Assembly: GCA_017479315.1 (NCBI GenBank)
Contig: JAFVCI010000010.1
Coordinates: 1 to 23,996, forward strand
DNA from: Opitutales bacterium
GTDB lineage: Bacteria > Verrucomicrobiota > Verrucomicrobiia > Opitutales > UBA9783
Direction: 5' to 3'
Length of the DNA stretch: 23,996 bases
The number at the start of each line of letters is the position of its first letter. The stretch's first letter is position 1. Shown in pieces: positions 1 to 7,623 of this stretch. Both the position numbers and the translations under genes were made by a program. The notes below the pieces were generated by a model that was not told the DNA's origin, ran no database searches, and worked only from the letters and a program-made list of their open reading frames with translations.

Positions 1-261
1 CAGTCCGAAAGCCGCACCGTCGGTATCCTTCCAGCCGAGATTATGATCCAACAGCGCATCGCAAAAGGCTTGTTGCGGAATGGTTTTACTCTCCAAAGCA
101 CCTTGGAAATGAAATGTTTGTGCCGACGGTTCGTAGCCGATCTCGATCAGCAATTTGTCGTCAAACATCAAAAAACAACGTTGATCGGCATCCAATACCA
201 ACCGACCGCCCAACTTCAACTCTTCATCCAACCGTTTCAACCATTCCTCAAAGACCGACAT
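1..261 (-). CDS. Type III secretion chaperone, CesT-like (3' part cut off by window edge)
   Basis: The minus strand from the ATG at 259-261 reads open to the window edge for 87 codons. The protein starts MSVFEEWLKRLDEEL and continues with strands such as GGRLVLDADQRCFLMF and LLIEIGYEPS. A helix (PQQAFCDALLDHN) follows, then GWKDTDGAAFGL. This helix, three-strand sheet, helix, strand order, with a short acidic N-terminal helix and no catalytic motif, is the pattern of the CesT/SycE class of small dimeric secretion chaperones. These bind effectors in the cytoplasm and keep them ready for export. The start follows a weak AAGG and lies 38 bp after pgsA on the same strand, so the two may be co-transcribed. 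The assignment rests on pattern only; the family is poorly conserved, and another small alpha/beta protein is possible. Confidence 0.55.
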   Translation of the reverse strand, partial: MSVFEEWLKRLDEELKLGGRLVLDADQRCFLMFDDKLLIEIGYEPSAQTFHFQGALESKTIPQQAFCDALLDHNLGWKDTDGAAFGL

Positions 262-299
262 GCCTTATTTTAACACGCCGACAAAACGGAGGCAACGCC

Positions 300-896
300 C
301 TATGATAATGAACGATGATAACGTTGCCAATAATGGCAACCGGAATGAACCGTCAACAAGGTCGCCGTTACAAACAAAACATCGTTGATGATCGTCAGAA
401 GACAGATGCCCTCGGTCGGAAACCATGCGGCGGCATCGATACGCAACATTTCGATGAGGAAAAACGCACCCGTGAAAATAATTTGCAGGATGGTTTTCAA
501 TTTTCCCGATTTCTCCGCCGCCATGACGGTTCCGTTCTTCGCGATCATCACGCGCAAGCCGGTAATGAAAAACTCGCGGCACACGATGAGCAACATGCAG
601 AAAATGCCCCATGTCGGAACCAGTCCCTTCCCCGCCAGCAAAAGAAACATGCCGATGATAAAAATTTTATCAATCAGCGCATCCGCCAGCTTTCCGAAGT
701 CGGAAATTTGATGGTATTTGCGCGCCGCCCAACCGTCCAGCCAATCGGTGACGCCCGTCAAAACGTACAAAATAAATGCCAGCGTTTTTGAGCCCGCAAA
801 AGAGGCATAAAAGAAAAAACCGATTGCGAAAATCAGCGGGATACGCGCCAGCGTGATCGCGTTCGGCACATTCACGCTTTTATTATTTATTTCCAA
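300..896 (-). CDS. pgsA: CDP-diacylglycerol--glycerol-3-phosphate 3-phosphatidyltransferase
   Basis: This integral membrane enzyme joins CDP-diacylglycerol and glycerol-3-phosphate to make phosphatidylglycerol-phosphate, the first step to phosphatidylglycerol and cardiolipin. The complete CDP-alcohol phosphotransferase signature DG-x2-AR-x8-G-x3-D-x3-D is present at residues 54-76 (DGWAAR, then G68, D72, D76). The PNAITLARIP segment near the N-terminus is also typical of PgsA. There are about five hydrophobic segments, and 198 residues is a normal length. The longest reading starts at TTG (894-896). GTG at 873-875 would give MNVPNAITL, closer to usual PgsA starts, and neither has a clear ribosome site. 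The chaperone-like gene follows 38 bp downstream. A weak -10 (CATAAT, 956-961 on the minus strand) lies upstream. Confidence 0.93.
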   Translation of the reverse strand: MEINNKSVNVPNAITLARIPLIFAIGFFFYASFAGSKTLAFILYVLTGVTDWLDGWAARKYHQISDFGKLADALIDKIFIIGMFLLLAGKGLVPTWGIFCMLLIVCREFFITGLRVMIAKNGTVMAAEKSGKLKTILQIIFTGAFFLIEMLRIDAAAWFPTEGICLLTIINDVLFVTATLLTVHSGCHYWQRYHRSLS

Positions 897-1266
897 TGCC
901 CGTTCGGCAAGCCTGTTTTGGTGAAATACCGCCTGCGAACGGTAAGAACGGTGAAATTATGCGAGAAAAACATTCGACCATACCCTCGGGGGACTTTGTA
1001 CATCGAAAACACAACCGAACAAAATGTTCTTAAAGGCATTTGTTTTGCTTTTGTCATCTGCTTTTATTTAAAAAATCACCGAAAGACCTTTGAATACTTG
1101 TCGAAATCAAAAAGTTCAGTGTTCGTTTTACGGCTGGAGCACGTCACGCTGTGGTTTGCGTACTGATATTAGACCTCTGCGCCGTGATTTCATGCTTGTT
1201 CCTTGTGCTCCTTTCGGTCATGATAAATATGTTGCGTTTTTTATAAATATCCAACGCGCAATTTTT
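897..1266. other. Non-coding gap between divergent pgsA and tatD
   Basis: This stretch of about 370 bp holds no convincing gene. An 82-codon plus-strand frame (918-1166) has no ribosome site and no recognisable protein character. Possible promoter pieces are a minus-strand CATAAT at 956-961 towards pgsA, and on the plus strand TTGTTC (1196-1201), 17 bp, CATGAT (1219-1224) towards tatD. Both are weak matches. A short direct repeat of GAACGGT lies at about 937-952. No tRNA, SRP RNA or tmRNA core is visible. Confidence 0.5.
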
Positions 1267-2037
1267 ATGCTCATCGATGCCCACTGTCACCTGGATCACC
1301 TGGGAATTGCCGGTGCGGGTGAGTTTTTGTCGCATCTGAGCGAAAACAACCTTGAGGGCGTCATCGTCTGCGGGCTTAATGCGCACGATTGGGCATTTTA
1401 TGCCGATTTGGCGAAACAATTTCCGGCACTGAAATTTTGTTGCGGGCTCTATCCGTTGGAACTTTCAGAGCATTGGGTGCAGGATTTGGAACGGATGCGC
1501 GCGTTTCTTCCCCAGGCGGTCGGCATTGGGGAAATCGGTCTGGATTTTCACGGCATTTTCGACACCGCGCACATTGCGCAAATGAAACTGCAAATGAAGG
1601 TCTTTGAGCGGCAACTGCGTCTGGCGCAACTTTACGACTTGCCGGTCGTCATCCACTGCCGCGATGCCTTTTTTGCGATTAAGGAAATTTTACAATACAC
1701 GCACTTCGATTTGAGAAAGGTGATGTTCCACTGTTTCGTTGAAAATCTCGAAGCCGCGCGGTGGGTAACCGACAATGGCGGTTTATTGTCTTACTCGGGC
1801 GTCACGACCTTCAAACGCTTCGGTCATACGCACGAAACGGCGATGGCGACGGATTTATCGCACATCGTTATCGAAACCGACAGCCCCTACCTGACGCCGG
1901 CTCCGTTTCGCGGGCAGCAAAACTTCCCGACTTATGTGCATTACGTTGCCGAGAAACTGGCGGAATTGAAAGGAATTCCCTTCGATGAGTGCGTGCGTGC
2001 AACCACCGAAAACACAAAACGGTTTTTCGGATTTTGA
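1267..2037 (+). CDS. tatD: TatD family metal-dependent hydrolase
   Basis: This is a TIM-barrel metallohydrolase of the TatD family, whose members act as 3'-5' DNases or D-aminoacyl-tRNA deacylases. The metal site residues are all present: H6 and H8 in DAHCHLD, E89 in GIGEIGLDF, H130 in VVIHCRD, H155 in MFHCF, and D205 in IETDSPYLTP. The start at 1267 is chosen because MLIDAHCH is the usual family N-terminus; the frame is open to 1090, but that 59-residue extension has no family likeness. No clear ribosome site precedes 1267. The length of 256 aa is normal. One oddity is CGLYP at residues 59-63, where most relatives have a G-x-H-P motif. The gene stands alone on the plus strand between pgsA and the orphan gene at 2282. 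Confidence 0.9.
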   Translation: MLIDAHCHLDHLGIAGAGEFLSHLSENNLEGVIVCGLNAHDWAFYADLAKQFPALKFCCGLYPLELSEHWVQDLERMRAFLPQAVGIGEIGLDFHGIFDTAHIAQMKLQMKVFERQLRLAQLYDLPVVIHCRDAFFAIKEILQYTHFDLRKVMFHCFVENLEAARWVTDNGGLLSYSGVTTFKRFGHTHETAMATDLSHIVIETDSPYLTPAPFRGQQNFPTYVHYVAEKLAELKGIPFDECVRATTENTKRFFGF

Positions 2038-2281
2038 AACGTTTGCGTTCGGGAAAAATACTTCGAACGGATGTAACGTTGTCGAAAAGAAGCTATTCCG
2101 AACGTAATATATTTCCTTTGTATGCGTTGTAAAGCCGTCAAAAAGAGGGTTTAGAAAGTGCCCCGTTCCAGCTCGACAGTGTTTGCTTTTGTCTTTTTTG
2201 CCGCAACCCGACCCGATTTACGTCAAATTTTTTAAAAAAAATACTTGACAAAAAAAAAAAAACAGTCATAAGGATGGTATT

Positions 2282-3559
2282 ATGAGAAATAAAACCAAAA
2301 CATTGTTCATTGGCGGAGCGTTTGCCTGCATCGGATCGTTATCGGGGCACGGAGGAACGTTTCAGGAAAAGTTGGATGCTTACTTTGCGGAACATGCGCA
2401 GGAAATCCAAGAAAGTATCCAAGCGTGGGATAAGTATAACCTGTATAAGCCGGAATATCGCATCACCGAACAGGAATTGAAGGATATCGTGTTACGCTCG
2501 CGTGAAAAGGTTATTCGTTACCTGTGCCTTTCGCTGAAGCATCAAATCCGATTTTTTTGGTATTACACGCAACATATGTATGCGTGCAAGAAGGCGGCGG
2601 AATTGAAAAAACGTTTTGATGCCGAACAAGTTCGGGAATACGCATCACAAGAATTGGATGACATGCAAAAACAATTTGAATTAAGGGGAATTTCATATCC
2701 GAAGCTGACCAAATATCATGAAGCATGTGATCTCGCAGAAAAATGTCCGTGTACCCTAAAGGACAAGATCCGATTGTGTGCCGGACGAGACGACGATGAT
2801 GTTATTGCCGGCGGTCGCAAATGGTACGAGCGCACTGTGGATGATATGTATGCAATTGAAAGAGTAGAGCATTTTTTCAGATACATTCTCGACATCAGAA
2901 ACGGTTTATATGAAGGATTTTACTCTTTAACCATCGAAATTATGTTTGGCAACGGTTTTTGCACGTACACCAAGTGGAATCCAAATGCTTACCCGGGGTG
3001 GAAAGAGAGAGAATATCAGGTCGTTCGGCATCATGGACGCTGGAGTTTAACCACGCCGATTATACAACCGCAATCGAGATGGTACTGCCCAAGCCTTTCA
3101 TATAGCGGAGCCGACGGTATTCTCAGGGTAAAATCATATCCAGGATTCTGTTTTGATGCTTCTAGCAAACAGCTTGAAGATGTTAAAAAGTTGTTTTTGC
3201 TGGAAGATTTGGTTCAAACGTATCTCAAAGTTGTCAAGTGTCTGCCGGAATTCATCGAAGTTGCATGTCATCTGTATCAGGCATACGCAGAGACGAAATT
3301 TTTGGCGGAGGGAAAGAAAAAATCGACGACTTTTGCATGGGATGATTGGCGTTTAAAAAGAGCGGCGTTGCTTATGGCTTTGGAGACGGATTTCTGTTTC
3401 ATTAAGGATTTATTGTGTAAACATGAAGCGTTTCACCCGATTGTGGATGACTTGAACAGAATATGGAAGGCTCTGGAAGCCCTGTGTCCCAAGTCTGATA
3501 ACAAGCCCTCCAAAGAGACCTTTGGGGAAAACAAAAGACTTTCAGAATTCAAGAAATAA
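2282..3559 (+). CDS. Orphan exported protein of unknown function
   Basis: I do not recognise this 425-residue protein. Residues 1-24 look like a signal peptide: a basic start (MRNKTKT), then a hydrophobic stretch LFIGGAFACIGSL. Cys16 sits in an imperfect lipobox-like context (AFAC), so a lipoprotein is possible but not well supported. The mature part is rich in aromatic residues, Lys/Glu and Cys. It has helical amphipathic stretches at about 60-150 and 305-410 and a more beta-like, Tyr/Trp-rich middle at about 215-300 (e.g. CTYTKWNPNAYPGWKE). The tail from about 405 is charged and low in complexity. The start is well supported by AAGGA at 2270-2274, seven bases before the ATG. It stands alone between tatD and tRNA-Tyr. 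A secreted lineage-specific protein, possibly an effector, is conceivable, but no motif shows this. Confidence 0.75.
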   Translation: MRNKTKTLFIGGAFACIGSLSGHGGTFQEKLDAYFAEHAQEIQESIQAWDKYNLYKPEYRITEQELKDIVLRSREKVIRYLCLSLKHQIRFFWYYTQHMYACKKAAELKKRFDAEQVREYASQELDDMQKQFELRGISYPKLTKYHEACDLAEKCPCTLKDKIRLCAGRDDDDVIAGGRKWYERTVDDMYAIERVEHFFRYILDIRNGLYEGFYSLTIEIMFGNGFCTYTKWNPNAYPGWKEREYQVVRHHGRWSLTTPIIQPQSRWYCPSLSYSGADGILRVKSYPGFCFDASSKQLEDVKKLFLLEDLVQTYLKVVKCLPEFIEVACHLYQAYAETKFLAEGKKKSTTFAWDDWRLKRAALLMALETDFCFIKDLLCKHEAFHPIVDDLNRIWKALEALCPKSDNKPSKETFGENKRLSEFKK

Positions 3560-3611
3560 CTCGAGAACCCCCTTCAACGGCACTAGGCCGACTGCACATA
3601 AATGTTCAACC

Positions 3612-3698
3612 TGGTGGTAGGAGAGGGATTCGAACCCCCGAAAGGAAAATCCTGACAGATTTACAGTCTGCGCCCTTTAGCCACTTGGATATCCTACC
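3612..3698 (-). tRNA. tRNA-Tyr (anticodon GTA), with encoded CCA
   Basis: The minus strand folds as a class II tRNA. The acceptor stem is GGTAGGA (3698-3692) pairing with TCCTACC (3622-3616). The discriminator is A and CCA is encoded at 3614-3612. The anticodon stem-loop is CAGACTGTAAATCTG with anticodon GTA at 3664-3662. A long variable arm and a T-arm with GGTTCGAATCCC follow. The long variable arm together with GTA is diagnostic of bacterial tRNA-Tyr. The gene converges on the orphan gene ending at 3559. The short inverted repeat CGGC-ACTAG-GCCG between them may help end transcription, but has no T-tract. Confidence 0.97.
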
Positions 3699-4216
3699 AA
3701 AGGAAAAACTAGTTTGAGGGTGAAGGAGAAAAGAGGGGTTGGCAAGTCGTTTTTGTGAAGGAGGAGACCAAAAGACACCTTTCACAAACATAGCTAAATC
3801 TGCAAAAAGATTTTGATCCACTTTTGAGTGATTGTTCAAAATAAGCGCGGATTCTTCCCAACCTTGTTGTTCTACTTAGAAGAACCAAATTTTTCGGAAA
3901 AAGAAAGTTCTTTCAACAAACATCTCACACGAAATTCAATATACAAAACAACTGCATATCTCTCGAGATTATATTTTCTACTTTCCACAATTATACTTGA
4001 CTCCTGTAAAATAGTATGATATAAGATGAAGGTAATAATGCTGTTAATTTTAACTTTTATCATTCGTTGTCAATATAAAATTTAACCAGATCTTTTAGTA
4101 TGATGGGTTGTAAGTAAAAAACTCACCTTCATTAATTCTGAATTTCTATCACAGATAAAACAAACGGTATTAGCACTCTTTTTTAGAAGGTAGGAAAAAT
4201 CAGAAAACTCTATTCT
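3699..4216. other. AT-rich non-coding gap with an isolated promoter
   Basis: About 520 bp between tRNA-Tyr and nhaC, visibly AT-richer than its surroundings. Frames of about 63 codons exist on both strands (3828-4019 plus, 3872-4063 minus), but they overlap each other, lack ribosome sites and look like chance. A good sigma-70-type promoter faces right at 3997-4025. An 8-bp inverted repeat ATGAAGGT/ACCTTCAT (4026-4033 and 4125-4132) lies just after it, and a six-T run ends near 4184. It could hold a small RNA, or a peptide of about 19 codons starting at 4026. Confidence 0.5.
3997..4025 (+). promoter_or_regulatory. Sigma-70-like promoter with no obvious gene behind it
   Basis: TTGACT at 3997-4002, a 17-bp spacer, then TATAAG at 4020-4025: five of six matches in each hexamer with ideal spacing. 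Transcription would begin near 4032 and run right, towards the 3' end of the oppositely oriented nhaC gene. No annotated plus-strand gene follows within 3 kb, so the target would be a small RNA, a very short reading frame or antisense RNA to nhaC. Confidence 0.4.
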
Positions 4217-5584
4217 TTATTTAAATTTTCCCATTATTTTCCACATCACCCCCGCCGCCATCAAATACGGATAAAACGAGCCGCGCACGATATCAAACGC
4301 GCTCAGCTGCACGGCAGTCGATAAGCCCGTTGCGATAAGAATTTGCGCGCCATAGGGAAGAATCCCCTGGACGATGCACGAGGGTGTATCCAGCAGGCTT
4401 GCGATGCGTTTCGGATTGACGCCGTAGCGATGACCGAGCTCCTTTGCCAGCTGCCCGGAAGTAATAATCGCAATCGTGTTATTGGCGGTGAACAAATTCA
4501 TCAGACCCGTCAGGAAGCAAATACCCAGCTCGCAGGTGCGACGGCTTTTAATCCACCGCCCCGTTGCACGGATAACAAACTCAATACCGCCGTTGTAACG
4601 CACCAGTGCCAGCATGCCGCCCGCCAACAACGAAATAATGATCGTCGGTGCCATTTCCGTCGTCCCGTCTCCGATAATCGAAAAAGCGTCCAAAAGCGAA
4701 AAATTCCCGTACACGCACCCGATAAGCAGGTTCAAAATCGTTCCGAGGAACAACAAGCCCATAACATTTTGACCGCACAGTCCGAGAGTAAAAAGAAAGA
4801 TGTACGGCAGTACTTTTATCCATCGTTCGACCGTCAACGCGGAAGTTTCGGCAACAACGGCGGCGGGCGTTGAAAACATCGGCAGGGCATATAAACACAC
4901 GCAGGCAAATGCCGGCAGGGCGACAATTCTCAGATTACACAACATTTTGTCGCGCATTTCCACACCCTGCGTCCGCGTTGCGGCAATGGTGGTATCCGAA
5001 ATCAGCGACAAATTATCGCCAAACATCGATCCTCCGACGACGGCACCCGCCGCAAAATGCGCATCCAATCCCAAATTTTGCGATAACGACACGGCAATCG
5101 GGATCATTGCCGCAATCGTTCCGCACGACGTTCCCATCGCCAGCGAAATACATCCGCTCACGACAAACAACCCCGACAGCATGAATTGTGACGGAACAAA
5201 CGCCCGCGCAACCGCCATCGCCGCTTCCACGCCGCCGACGGCTTTTGCGGTTGCCGTGAACGCCCCTGCCAAAACGAACACCAGGCACATGATCATGATG
5301 TCCCGATGCCCCATCCCGAAGGCAAACAGTTCGATTTTTCGGCTTAACTTCTCCTTTCGGTTCAGGCACAAAGCCGCCGCGGAGGAAACCAAAAACGCCA
5401 CCGTCATCGGCACCTTGTAAAAATCCCTCGTAATCAGCGCAAAACCGAAGTAAAAGAGCACAAAAACGACGAACGGAATCAACGCTTTGCCGCTTGACTG
5501 CCGCCACGGCTCGGAAAAGTCATCGTTAATCTGTTTATGAAAAGAAGCGATTTTGTCCTGAACAATGATAATTTCTTCTATCAA
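4217..5584 (-). CDS. nhaC: NhaC-type Na+/H+ antiporter
   Basis: A 455-residue inner-membrane transporter with about eleven or twelve hydrophobic segments. The NhaC-family core is clear: GTSCGTIAAMIPIA in the middle, then GGSMFGDNLSLISDTTIAA, the discontinuous membrane helix with Asp/Ser/Thr that defines the family. A later FTANNTIAII and DTPSCIVQGILPYGAQ complete the second half of the inverted repeat. Members exchange Na+ for H+; some relatives move amino-acid or organic substrates, so specificity is inferred. The only start near the N-terminus is TTG at 5582-5584, and no ribosome site is visible. The first 30 residues are soluble and charged. It reads the same way as mnmE, but a 213-bp gap makes a separate promoter likely. 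Confidence 0.88.
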   Translation of the reverse strand: MIEEIIIVQDKIASFHKQINDDFSEPWRQSSGKALIPFVVFVLFYFGFALITRDFYKVPMTVAFLVSSAAALCLNRKEKLSRKIELFAFGMGHRDIMIMCLVFVLAGAFTATAKAVGGVEAAMAVARAFVPSQFMLSGLFVVSGCISLAMGTSCGTIAAMIPIAVSLSQNLGLDAHFAAGAVVGGSMFGDNLSLISDTTIAATRTQGVEMRDKMLCNLRIVALPAFACVCLYALPMFSTPAAVVAETSALTVERWIKVLPYIFLFTLGLCGQNVMGLLFLGTILNLLIGCVYGNFSLLDAFSIIGDGTTEMAPTIIISLLAGGMLALVRYNGGIEFVIRATGRWIKSRRTCELGICFLTGLMNLFTANNTIAIITSGQLAKELGHRYGVNPKRIASLLDTPSCIVQGILPYGAQILIATGLSTAVQLSAFDIVRGSFYPYLMAAGVMWKIMGKFK

Positions 5585-5797
5585 ATAATTAAAACAGTGT
5601 AAAGTGCTTTAAATATGTGCTTGTATTTCAGATAACATGTTTTTGTGTAAATTAACGAACACAGAAAATCCGTTTGATATTTGTTATCACTACTTGTTCA
5701 AGAATAATATTCGCATACGATACCGAGAGACAGATCTAGTTCAAAGGTTCTTACTGGCAGGTCAATTCCGACATTTTTCATTATCATTACAAATCGC

Positions 5798-7351
5798 TTA
5801 CTTCCCGATACAAAACTTCGAAAAGACTTTGTCGAGTACCTGCTCGTAATCGACACGCCCGACAATGGCTTCCAGGGATCTCAGGGCTTCCTTTAAGTCC
5901 GCCGCCAGACAATCGTCGGAGTTGCGTTGTTCCAGAAGCGTCGAAGCGTGTTGCAACGATTGATGCGCCTGACGCAACGCTTCCGCATGTCGTTCGTGCA
6001 CCAAAAAACCGACGTTGGAAACATCTTCGTAGCGTTCATCAAGGAATGCCTTTAACCGTTGTCGCAACAGCGGCAGACAGGCTTCGTTTTTGAGAGAAAG
6101 CGACAAAACGGACGAAGAAAAACCGTCGGACGATATTTGCTTTTTCTCTAAATCGGATAAACATACGGCTTCCTTTTGTTGCATTATTTCCTTTTTCCAA
6201 AAAACAGACCCCTCCGCTTCTTTATCCCCTGCAACCGCCGCACTATCTTCTTCTGCCTTTAACACTCGGAGTACGTCGATAACCTGCGGAAACCGTTCCG
6301 CCACAGACGAATGCAATCCGCAATCGGCTTTGTTGAGCAAAATAAGCACCTTTTCGGGCGACATTTTTGCTTTTAATGTCTCCAAATCGTCCTTCCACGG
6401 TTGCGAACCGTCGATAACCCACAAGATTAAATCCGCCTTTTGAAGCTGTTCCCGCGTCTGTTCAAGTCCGAGGCGTTCGATGTCGTTTTCGGTATCCCGC
6501 AAACCCGCCGTATCCACCAAACGCAGGGCGTAGGGTTCGAACGACAACGTTTCGGCAATAAAATCGCGCGTCGTCCCGGGAATTGCACTGACAATCGCGC
6601 GTTCAAATCCCAGGAGTTTATTAAAAAGCGTGCTTTTCCCGGCATTCGGCAAGCCGACAATCACCGTTCGAATACCGTCTTTCAGAGGAACATAGGCTTC
6701 ATGCGCGCGCAAAAGACGTTCGATAGTTCGTATGAGAGAATTTTGCTGCTCCAAAAAATGCTTTCGATCTTCCTCAGGCAAATCTTCCTCCGGAAAATCC
6801 AGATACGCCTCAATCACGGCAATTTGATCTGTCAGTTGTTGAATAAAAGCGTCGATCTCCCGACTGAACGATCCCGATAACTGCTTTTGCGCCAGATTTA
6901 AAGCTTTTTCCGATTGCGCATGAATGACATCCGCGACCGCCTCGGCGCGACAGAGATCGATTTTGTGATTGAGAAACGCGCGACGCGTAAATTCTCCCGG
7001 TTCCGCCTGCCGACAGCCGCGTTGAAAAGCGTCACGCAAAATTTGACGCACAATCAGCGGATTGCCGTGACAGGCAACCTCCAACATTGCCTCTCCCGTG
7101 TAGGAACAACCTTCTGCAAAGAACGTCCAAACAACCTCGTCCAACGGTTCTCTCGAGACCAAACGATAAAACCCGTGGTATGCCCGACGCGCTTCAAAGG
7201 TTTCTTTTCCGAAAACCTCGCGTGCCAAACGCGCGCAGTCCGAACCGCTGAAACGCACCACCGCAATGCCCGAAACGCCGTAAGGAGTTGAAAGTGCCGC
7301 GACGGTGTCCACATACTTATCAAATTCGAAAAACGACGTATTCGCAAGCAC
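5798..7351 (-). CDS. mnmE: tRNA modification GTPase MnmE, with an enlarged G domain
   Basis: MnmE works with MnmG to place cnm5/cmnm5 groups on wobble uridine 34 of some tRNAs. The protein shows the N-terminal folate-binding domain (TPYGVSGIAVVRFSG near residue 22; CHGN and EPGEFTRRAFLNHK at 94-130). The G domain follows, with G1 GLPNAGKS 233-240, the G2 TTRD region near 260, DTAG 280-283 and NKAD 340-343. The C-terminal helical domain ends in the family's FCIGK with Cys514. At 517 aa it is about 60 residues longer than E. coli MnmE. The extra residues lie at about 345-412 between NKAD and the G5 strand, are low in complexity and contain one Lys/Gln-rich helix-like stretch. The start is GTG at 7349-7351 with GGATGA just upstream; GTG at 7312 would also fit the family. 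It diverges from folE across the candidate origin. Confidence 0.96.
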   Translation of the reverse strand: MLANTSFFEFDKYVDTVAALSTPYGVSGIAVVRFSGSDCARLAREVFGKETFEARRAYHGFYRLVSREPLDEVVWTFFAEGCSYTGEAMLEVACHGNPLIVRQILRDAFQRGCRQAEPGEFTRRAFLNHKIDLCRAEAVADVIHAQSEKALNLAQKQLSGSFSREIDAFIQQLTDQIAVIEAYLDFPEEDLPEEDRKHFLEQQNSLIRTIERLLRAHEAYVPLKDGIRTVIVGLPNAGKSTLFNKLLGFERAIVSAIPGTTRDFIAETLSFEPYALRLVDTAGLRDTENDIERLGLEQTREQLQKADLILWVIDGSQPWKDDLETLKAKMSPEKVLILLNKADCGLHSSVAERFPQVIDVLRVLKAEEDSAAVAGDKEAEGSVFWKKEIMQQKEAVCLSDLEKKQISSDGFSSSVLSLSLKNEACLPLLRQRLKAFLDERYEDVSNVGFLVHERHAEALRQAHQSLQHASTLLEQRNSDDCLAADLKEALRSLEAIVGRVDYEQVLDKVFSKFCIGK

Positions 7352-7623
7352 TCATCCGTTGTGAATAATCGGTTGATAAGTCGGAAATAACGGCTGTTAA
7401 AACTGTCGATAACTCGGAAAAGCAGATTTTTATTCACCGTCGCTCTCACTTATTCACATGCCGTTCACAACGTTTTTTCCGTCGCCATCGCTGTTCACAA
7501 CAAGGATCGATAGTCGAAGATAAAGTTATTCACACGTATAAGAAGACGGTTAATTTTTAAAATTAAAAATCTATTCCTATAAAAAGCTCCACAGTTTTGT
7601 TCGAAAAGGTTACAAGCAAAGTG
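7352..7623. other. Candidate replication origin (oriC): DnaA-box cluster plus AT-rich tract
   Basis: Three exact TTATTCACA boxes fit the DnaA consensus TTWTNCACA: 7360-7368 on the minus strand, 7450-7458 and 7526-7534 on the plus strand. Degenerate boxes add to them. On the minus strand these are TTATCAACC (7371-7379) and TTATCGACA (7404-7412). On the plus strand they are TTATTCACC (7430-7438), CCGTTCACA (7461-7469) and CTGTTCACA (7491-7499). Left boxes face left and right boxes face right. Two AAG triplets follow the last box, then an AT-rich tract. Flanking core genes (mnmE; folE-rodA-rng-bioWF) all point away. mnmE and mnmG commonly lie near origins in other bacteria. No dnaA or mnmG gene is inside the window. 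Confidence 0.6.
7549..7586. other. AT-rich tract, possible DNA unwinding element
   Basis: Directly right of the last DnaA-type box (7526-7534) the sequence turns almost purely A/T. It reads TTAATTTTTAAAATTAAAA and continues to TATTCCTATAAAAA, with only three G/C bases. Its place at one edge of the box cluster is where an origin's unwinding element is expected. The same tract could instead supply promoter elements for folE: TATTCCTATAAAAA contains a -10-like TATAAA. Confidence 0.45.

Noticed and set aside
918..1166. 82-codon plus-strand frame in the pgsA-tatD gap
   Set aside because: No ribosome site and no protein-like pattern; it is probably a chance frame in non-coding DNA.
2245..2272. TTGACA followed by a 12-A run and CATAAG, just upstream of the orphan gene at 2282
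   Set aside because: The -10 would overlap the ribosome site (AAGGA 2270-2274) and put the transcript start about three bases before the ATG, which is not compatible with using that site. It may be a chance match in AT-rich DNA.
3606..3839. 77-codon minus-strand frame across tRNA-Tyr
   Set aside because: Its C-terminal part is simply the translated tRNA gene, which is certain from its structure.
4040..4073. Minus-strand TTGACA at 4068-4073 as a promoter towards tRNA-Tyr
   Set aside because: No hexamer resembling a -10 lies 16-18 bp downstream.
4800..5420. 206-codon plus-strand frame within nhaC
   Set aside because: Antisense to a clearly coding membrane transporter; its Ala/Thr-rich content reflects the codon use of the real gene.
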